DNA of 9,624 bases from an uncultured Opitutia bacterium. GTDB taxonomy: Bacteria > Verrucomicrobiota > Verrucomicrobiae > Opitutales > UBA953. A program made the translations under genes and the position numbers. Positions 6,670 through 9,624 of the stretch are shown piece after piece. Every line of letters begins with the position of its first letter. Position 1 is the first letter of the stretch. The notes under the pieces were generated by a model that was given only the letters and a program-made list of their open reading frames with translations, had not been told where the DNA came from and did not search any database. Location of the stretch: NCBI GenBank assembly GCA_903859115.1, contig CAIOLH010000196.1, positions 1 to 9,624 of the forward strand, in the 5' to 3' direction.

Positions 6670-6733
6670 AGTGTTGTGTGATATTGCGATTGCGTGACTT
6701 AAGTTAATAGAAAGAGTCCTTAAAACCACTAAA
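6670..6733. promoter_or_regulatory. Divergent tatA/acyP intergenic region
   Basis: A 64-bp A/T-rich gap between the divergent starts of tatA (minus) and acyP (plus). Promoters for both should lie here or just inside the genes. AT-rich hexamers such as TTAATA (plus) and CAATAT (minus) could serve as -10 elements, but neither has a good -35 at proper spacing, so I name no specific site. No Shine-Dalgarno is seen before either ATG. Confidence 0.35.
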
Positions 6734-7015
6734 ATGTCAACCCATGTCTCCCATCGGGAAGTTTGGTACACTGGACACGTCCAAGGGGTGGGTTTTCGTG
6801 CCCAAGTTCTGGCTCTGGCTCGTGGTTATGACGTAACCGGATTTGTACAAAATTTAACCGATGGCCGTGTTTACCTCCACGCTGAAGGTTCCGAAAAAGA
6901 GATCGATGGACTCTGCGAAAGTATCGAGAAGTCTCTGGACGGACATATCCGCGGTGTTGAACAAAGAAATTTTTCTGGGGTTCGTACCACTAATAACTTT
7001 ATTATTAAAAAATGA
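6734..7015 (+). CDS. acyP: Acylphosphatase
   Basis: Small cytoplasmic enzyme that hydrolyses acyl phosphates such as carbamoyl phosphate or 1,3-bisphosphoglycerate; its physiological role in bacteria is poorly defined. The 93-aa protein is the normal family length. It has the phosphate-binding loop GHVQGVGFR at 14-22 with catalytic R22, and the second signature TGFVQNLTDGRV (35-46) with catalytic N40. The beta-alpha-beta fold continues to the C-terminus. It is the first gene of a plus-strand unit, and its TGA stop overlaps the ABC ATPase start as ATGA, so the two are probably translationally coupled. I see no functional reason for an acylphosphatase to precede an exporter. No Shine-Dalgarno before the ATG (ACCACTAAAATG). 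Confidence 0.94.
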   Translation: MSTHVSHREVWYTGHVQGVGFRAQVLALARGYDVTGFVQNLTDGRVYLHAEGSEKEIDGLCESIEKSLDGHIRGVEQRNFSGVRTTNNFIIKK

Positions 7016-7869
7016 ATACCGGTCCAGCAATCGCGGTTAAAGGACTTACCAAGGATTTTCGTATTGGGTTACGCGGACTGAAACTGCGAGCCGTTGATAA
7101 TGTCTCTTTTGAAATTCCTCGCGGACAAGTCTTTGGACTACTGGGTCCTAATGGTTGCGGAAAGAGTACGACTCTCAAAATTATTTTAGGACTGGTTTCT
7201 CCTACCGCGGGTGAAGTTTCGATTTTAGGTTTTCCATTTGCCACTACCGCGGCACGTTCGCGCACTGGTTTTTTACCTGAAGCACCTTACTTTCACAAAT
7301 TCCTCTCGGGTCGTGAACTCGTCGCGTACTGTGCTCGCTTGAGTGGTGTAAAACCGGAATCAGTTAATCAATCGGTAGAAGAAGCCTTAGCTTTAACAGC
7401 GATGACTGAAGCAGGCGATCGGACCATCGGTACGTATTCTAAAGGTATGTTGCAACGTATCGGCTTAGCCCAAGCGATTGTGCATGACCCTGAACTAGTT
7501 ATTCTAGATGAACCGACTGCCGGGGTCGATCCCGTCGGCTCAGCCGCCATTGGACAAATGATTAAAGCCATGAAATCCAAGGGTAAAACGATTGTGCTTT
7601 GTTCGCATTTACTCGGACAGGTTGAGCAGGTCTGTGACCGTATTGCGATTATGGATCGCGGAAAACTCGTCCTCGAGGGCAGGGTTGATGACGTTTTAAC
7701 CCGTCGTGACCAAAATATTATAACCGTTGAAAATTTATCTCCAGACGCACGTCGAGCAGCAGAAGAGGTCTTAGCGCAACACGGAGCAAAAATAACATCC
7801 ATCACTCATCCACGTCGCTCACTCGATGATTTATTCCGTGAACTCGTAACCGGAAGTCGTGACGCCTAA
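7012..7869 (+). CDS. ABC transporter ATP-binding protein (ABC-2 / NatA-like exporter type)
   Basis: Nucleotide-binding subunit that should drive the permease encoded next. The 285-aa protein has a full ATPase domain: Walker A GPNGCGKST (45-53), a Q-loop region reading GFLPEAP (87-92) with glutamate where many ABC proteins have glutamine, the signature TYSKGMLQRIGLA (141-153), Walker B LVILDEPTAGVDP (162-174) with catalytic E167, and the H-loop histidine at H199. These variants (YSKGM and LPE) are typical of the CcmA/NatA-like single-domain ATPases that pair with ABC-2 permeases. After about 225 a 60-residue C-terminal domain ends in LDDLFRELV, as in this group. It overlaps acyP by 4 bases (ATGA), and the permease follows. 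Export direction is inferred from the family; the substrate is unknown. Confidence 0.93.
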   Translation: MNTGPAIAVKGLTKDFRIGLRGLKLRAVDNVSFEIPRGQVFGLLGPNGCGKSTTLKIILGLVSPTAGEVSILGFPFATTAARSRTGFLPEAPYFHKFLSGRELVAYCARLSGVKPESVNQSVEEALALTAMTEAGDRTIGTYSKGMLQRIGLAQAIVHDPELVILDEPTAGVDPVGSAAIGQMIKAMKSKGKTIVLCSHLLGQVEQVCDRIAIMDRGKLVLEGRVDDVLTRRDQNIITVENLSPDARRAAEEVLAQHGAKITSITHPRRSLDDLFRELVTGSRDA

Positions 7870-7873
7870 TTTT

Positions 7874-8710
7874 ATGAAATCTTCTTTAACACGTATTTCA
7901 TGGATGACACGACTGACTTTCCTGGAAGCGATTCGTCAGCGTTTCTTTGCATTCCTTATTTTGCTTTCCGCCGCGTTGGTACTTTCATCCGTCTCATTTC
8001 GATTCTTGGATTTTGGTCACGGTGAATTAAAATTTGTCTGCGATTTCGGATTTGGCGGCATGTTCTTATTCGGATCGGTACTCGCCGTGGTCATGTCCGC
8101 TCAATTGTTTTTCGCGGAGATGGATAATCGTACCGCACTCACGTTATTAGCTAAGCCCGTGAGTCGAACCGAATTCCTAGTCGGAAAATTTATCGGGGTA
8201 TGGTTGGTTCTAGGGGTCTTTATTTTTACGCTTTCAACTCTGCTTGCCGTCATCCTCTGGGCCCGATGTCAGGAGCTAACCGCGGCAGCTATCGAAGTCG
8301 GCAAAGCCCCGCCAGAGCTTAGTATTACGGGCCTTTTCTCATACACCGGCATGCAATGGGCACGCCTGGGAGTTGTCGCGGCGATGATTTTGATGGTCGC
8401 TTCGTTAGCACGGACATTTCTCTTCACCGTTATCGTGGGCTCAATGCTGGTGGTTGCCGGTCAACTCCAATGGCTAGCTCAAGAGACATTACTCAAACCC
8501 GGCGATCTTAACTTTTTTTCAAAAGCACTATTAAGTATATCAACTTATATTATTCCTAATTTACAGCAGTTTAATATCGGCGATGCCTTAACCTTAGATC
8601 ATGGTTCAGTCGCGGATGGAGCTGTCACCTTAGCTTTATTTTCCGGCACCTGTTACATCGTCGTCTTTCTCTTCATCGGTAGTTTAATATTTCGTCAGAG
8701 GGAAATTTAA
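7874..8710 (+). CDS. ABC-2 type transporter permease
   Basis: Membrane subunit partnering the upstream ATPase. In the 278-aa form I see about six hydrophobic segments: roughly 23-42, 60-79, 102-129, 163-180, 181-198 and 250-272. Between the second and third is the cytoplasmic motif with NRTALTLLAKPVSRTEFLVGK (ending near residue 105), which is characteristic of ABC-2 permeases of this type. A loop of about 50 residues lies between segments 5 and 6 (NLQQFNIGD near 229-237), probably extracytoplasmic. ATG at 7874, four bases past the ATPase stop, is chosen. A GTG at 7859 overlapping the ATPase gene would add five residues and cannot be excluded. The stop codon overlaps the next ATG as TAATG. 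Substrate unknown; no drug- or lipid-specific feature is visible. Confidence 0.88.
   Translation: MKSSLTRISWMTRLTFLEAIRQRFFAFLILLSAALVLSSVSFRFLDFGHGELKFVCDFGFGGMFLFGSVLAVVMSAQLFFAEMDNRTALTLLAKPVSRTEFLVGKFIGVWLVLGVFIFTLSTLLAVILWARCQELTAAAIEVGKAPPELSITGLFSYTGMQWARLGVVAAMILMVASLARTFLFTVIVGSMLVVAGQLQWLAQETLLKPGDLNFFSKALLSISTYIIPNLQQFNIGDALTLDHGSVADGAVTLALFSGTCYIVVFLFIGSLIFRQREI
8697..8702 (+). promoter_or_regulatory. Shine-Dalgarno of the TPR-like gene
   Basis: AGAGGG lies seven bases before the ATG at 8710, inside the last codons of the permease. It is the best-placed Shine-Dalgarno in the window, where most other starts have none. It supports the start of the TPR-like gene even though that start overlaps the permease stop (TAATG). 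Confidence 0.65.
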
Positions 8711-9489
8711 TGAAGTCGCTTCGTGTACAATGGATACTGGCAATCTTTTGTCTCGGGTTGGCCGGAATTATTGCTGAACTTTCTTGGACGAAGGTTCGCG
8801 TTTCGATTCCCGAAATGGGCAAAAAGCAAATTGAGCCTAGTTTAGGGCAGGGCATGCTACTGGGCATTTTAGGAGGATTTCGTACAGTGGTGGCCGATGG
8901 TGCTTGGATTAGAAGCTACGTGCTTTGGGAGAGACGCGATCGTGCGGGCTGCGAAGCACTCATGCGCACCTCCTGTCTCTTAGATCCACGTGCCCGCTTT
9001 TTCTGGGAGAATACTGGTTATGTTATTGGATACGATATGGCCCACTGGGAAATTCGTAAACGCGGTGGGTATGCTAAGGTGAGTCCGGAAATTCAGGATG
9101 ATCTATTCAAGAAATACGCTCAACAGGGTATTCGTGTGATGGAAGAAGGAGTTAAGTATACGGGAGGCAATGTTGGGATTTTAATTTCAGCCGGACAGAT
9201 GTCGGAATTAAAATTAAAAGATTTTTCGCTGGCCGCTTCTTATTACAAACGCGCTTCCGAAAGTAAGAACGCACCCTGGTTTGTTCATTTTTTATGTGCC
9301 AAAGCTCTCTGGGAGAGTGGACAAACCAAAAAAGCGTACGACTGGTATCGCGAAGTTTGGCAAAAGAAACTAAGCAAGGAAGATGATTATGCGCCCGATG
9401 ACTTAGAGCATCTTCGTTATATGGAAGATCAATTAAATCTCACGCTTCTCCAACGTATACCACGTCAGTCTTGGGAGAAGAAAAACTAG
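8710..9489 (+). CDS. Membrane-anchored TPR-like protein of unknown function
   Basis: I do not recognise a named family for this 259-aa protein. A short basic N-terminus (MKSLRVQW) precedes a hydrophobic segment at about 7-23, which lacks a clear signal-peptidase site, so a signal anchor with the bulk outside the cytoplasm is likely. Then comes a distinctive aromatic/acidic block (residues 63-113): DGAWIRSYVLWERRD, LDPRARFFWEN and GYDMAHWEIRKRG. From about 130 the sequence is helical with TPR-like spacing: ISAGQMSELKLKDFSLAASYYKRA (about 159-182) and CAKALWESGQTKKAYDWYREV (196-216) read as two degenerate TPR units. It is the last gene of acyP-ABC-permease, overlapping the permease stop as TAATG with a good Shine-Dalgarno, so it is probably made in step with the transporter and may be its accessory or scaffold subunit. 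Its stop lies within CTAG shared with the convergent gene. Confidence 0.75.
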   Translation: MKSLRVQWILAIFCLGLAGIIAELSWTKVRVSIPEMGKKQIEPSLGQGMLLGILGGFRTVVADGAWIRSYVLWERRDRAGCEALMRTSCLLDPRARFFWENTGYVIGYDMAHWEIRKRGGYAKVSPEIQDDLFKKYAQQGIRVMEEGVKYTGGNVGILISAGQMSELKLKDFSLAASYYKRASESKNAPWFVHFLCAKALWESGQTKKAYDWYREVWQKKLSKEDDYAPDDLEHLRYMEDQLNLTLLQRIPRQSWEKKN

Positions 9490-9624
9490 TAAGGATTAGA
9501 GTCGGACGATTTTTCGGAAGATCCACCCGCTGCCTTGCGTGGTCCCTTTGGCTTGCGCGGAGGAAACTCGAACCACCAACCTTTATCTTTGTCTGCTACC
9601 AAGAACGCTTCGAAAGCACGATTC
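9486..9624 (-). CDS. C-terminal end of a minus-strand gene, possibly DNA topoisomerase I
   Basis: On the minus strand one frame is open from the window edge for 45 codons to a TAG at 9488-9486. The visible tail contains RAFEAFLVADKDKGWWFEFPPR, then a basic Lys/Pro/Arg stretch (KPKGPRKAAGG), and ends in a Ser-rich SSEKSSDSNPY. The FEAFL...FEFPPR pattern followed by a basic low-complexity tail recalls the C-terminal extensions of some bacterial TopA proteins, but I cannot confirm this from 45 residues. The stop overlaps the stop of the TPR-like gene in CTAG. Gene identity is tentative; that it is coding is supported by the open frame, the codon use and the neat convergent junction. Confidence 0.5.
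   Translation of the reverse strand, partial: NRAFEAFLVADKDKGWWFEFPPRKPKGPRKAAGGSSEKSSDSNPY

Noticed and set aside
6670..6771. A 34-residue N-terminal extension of TatA starting at ATG 6771
   Set aside because: TatA proteins start just before the membrane helix. The extension would overlap the acyP start and lacks family features.
7005..7805. Minus-strand open frames inside the ABC ATPase gene (7005-7265 and 7368-7805)
   Set aside because: They are antisense to a gene with every ABC ATPase motif, are rich in Ser/Arg/Ile in the way shadow frames are, and match no domain I recognise.
1..9624. CRISPR arrays, insertion sequences, tRNA genes or a defence island
   Set aside because: No spaced direct repeats, transposase, terminal inverted repeats or tRNA-like folds were seen, and nearly all bases are accounted for by intact housekeeping or transport genes.

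Overview
This 9.6 kb window is compact bacterial chromosome. Every gene is intact except one cut by the right edge, and I see no mobile element, CRISPR array, tRNA or rRNA. The set (Tat translocase component, DUF374 lysophospholipid-type acyltransferase, ABC-2 exporter, housekeeping enzymes) fits a Gram-negative-type bacterium. An extra loop in RimO, the scattered trpC, the scarcity of Shine-Dalgarno sequences and the style of the ABC/TPR genes make me lean towards Verrucomicrobiota (Opitutae-like). That is an impression from protein character, not a search result.

The layout is four short transcription units plus a fifth entering from the right. (1) Minus strand, 12-3061: trpC, ksgA, rimO, that is one tryptophan enzyme followed by two enzymes that modify the 30S ribosome (16S rRNA dimethylation and S12 methylthiolation). 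(2) Plus strand, 3135-5752, divergent from trpC: mazG, a YgjP-like zinc metallopeptidase, a Nudix hydrolase of the YfcD/IPP-isomerase-like branch, and a DUF374 acyltransferase. (3) Minus strand, 5749-6669: tatA, then a strong intrinsic terminator, then ribE (riboflavin synthase), whose ATG lies three bases past the terminator T-run. (4) Plus strand, 6734-9489, divergent from tatA: acyP, an ABC ATPase, an ABC-2 permease and a membrane-anchored TPR-like protein of unknown function, with overlapping or near-abutting junctions. (5) Minus strand, 9486 to the edge: the last 45 codons of a gene, possibly topA.

Packing is very tight. Both convergent gene pairs end inside a 4-bp palindrome that provides both stop codons (TTAA at 5749-5752, CTAG at 9486-9489). 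Several same-strand neighbours overlap as TAATG, ATGA or an 8-bp overlap. Two hairpins with the same arms (AACTTTT/AAAAGTT) flank the DUF374 gene.

Most of the window is ordinary housekeeping. The best candidate for an undescribed system is the acyP-ABC ATPase-permease-TPR unit, which looks like an exporter with a dedicated envelope-side partner and no obvious substrate. Other points of interest are the ribE/terminator arrangement and a MazG whose second domain has lost its acidic catalytic residues.
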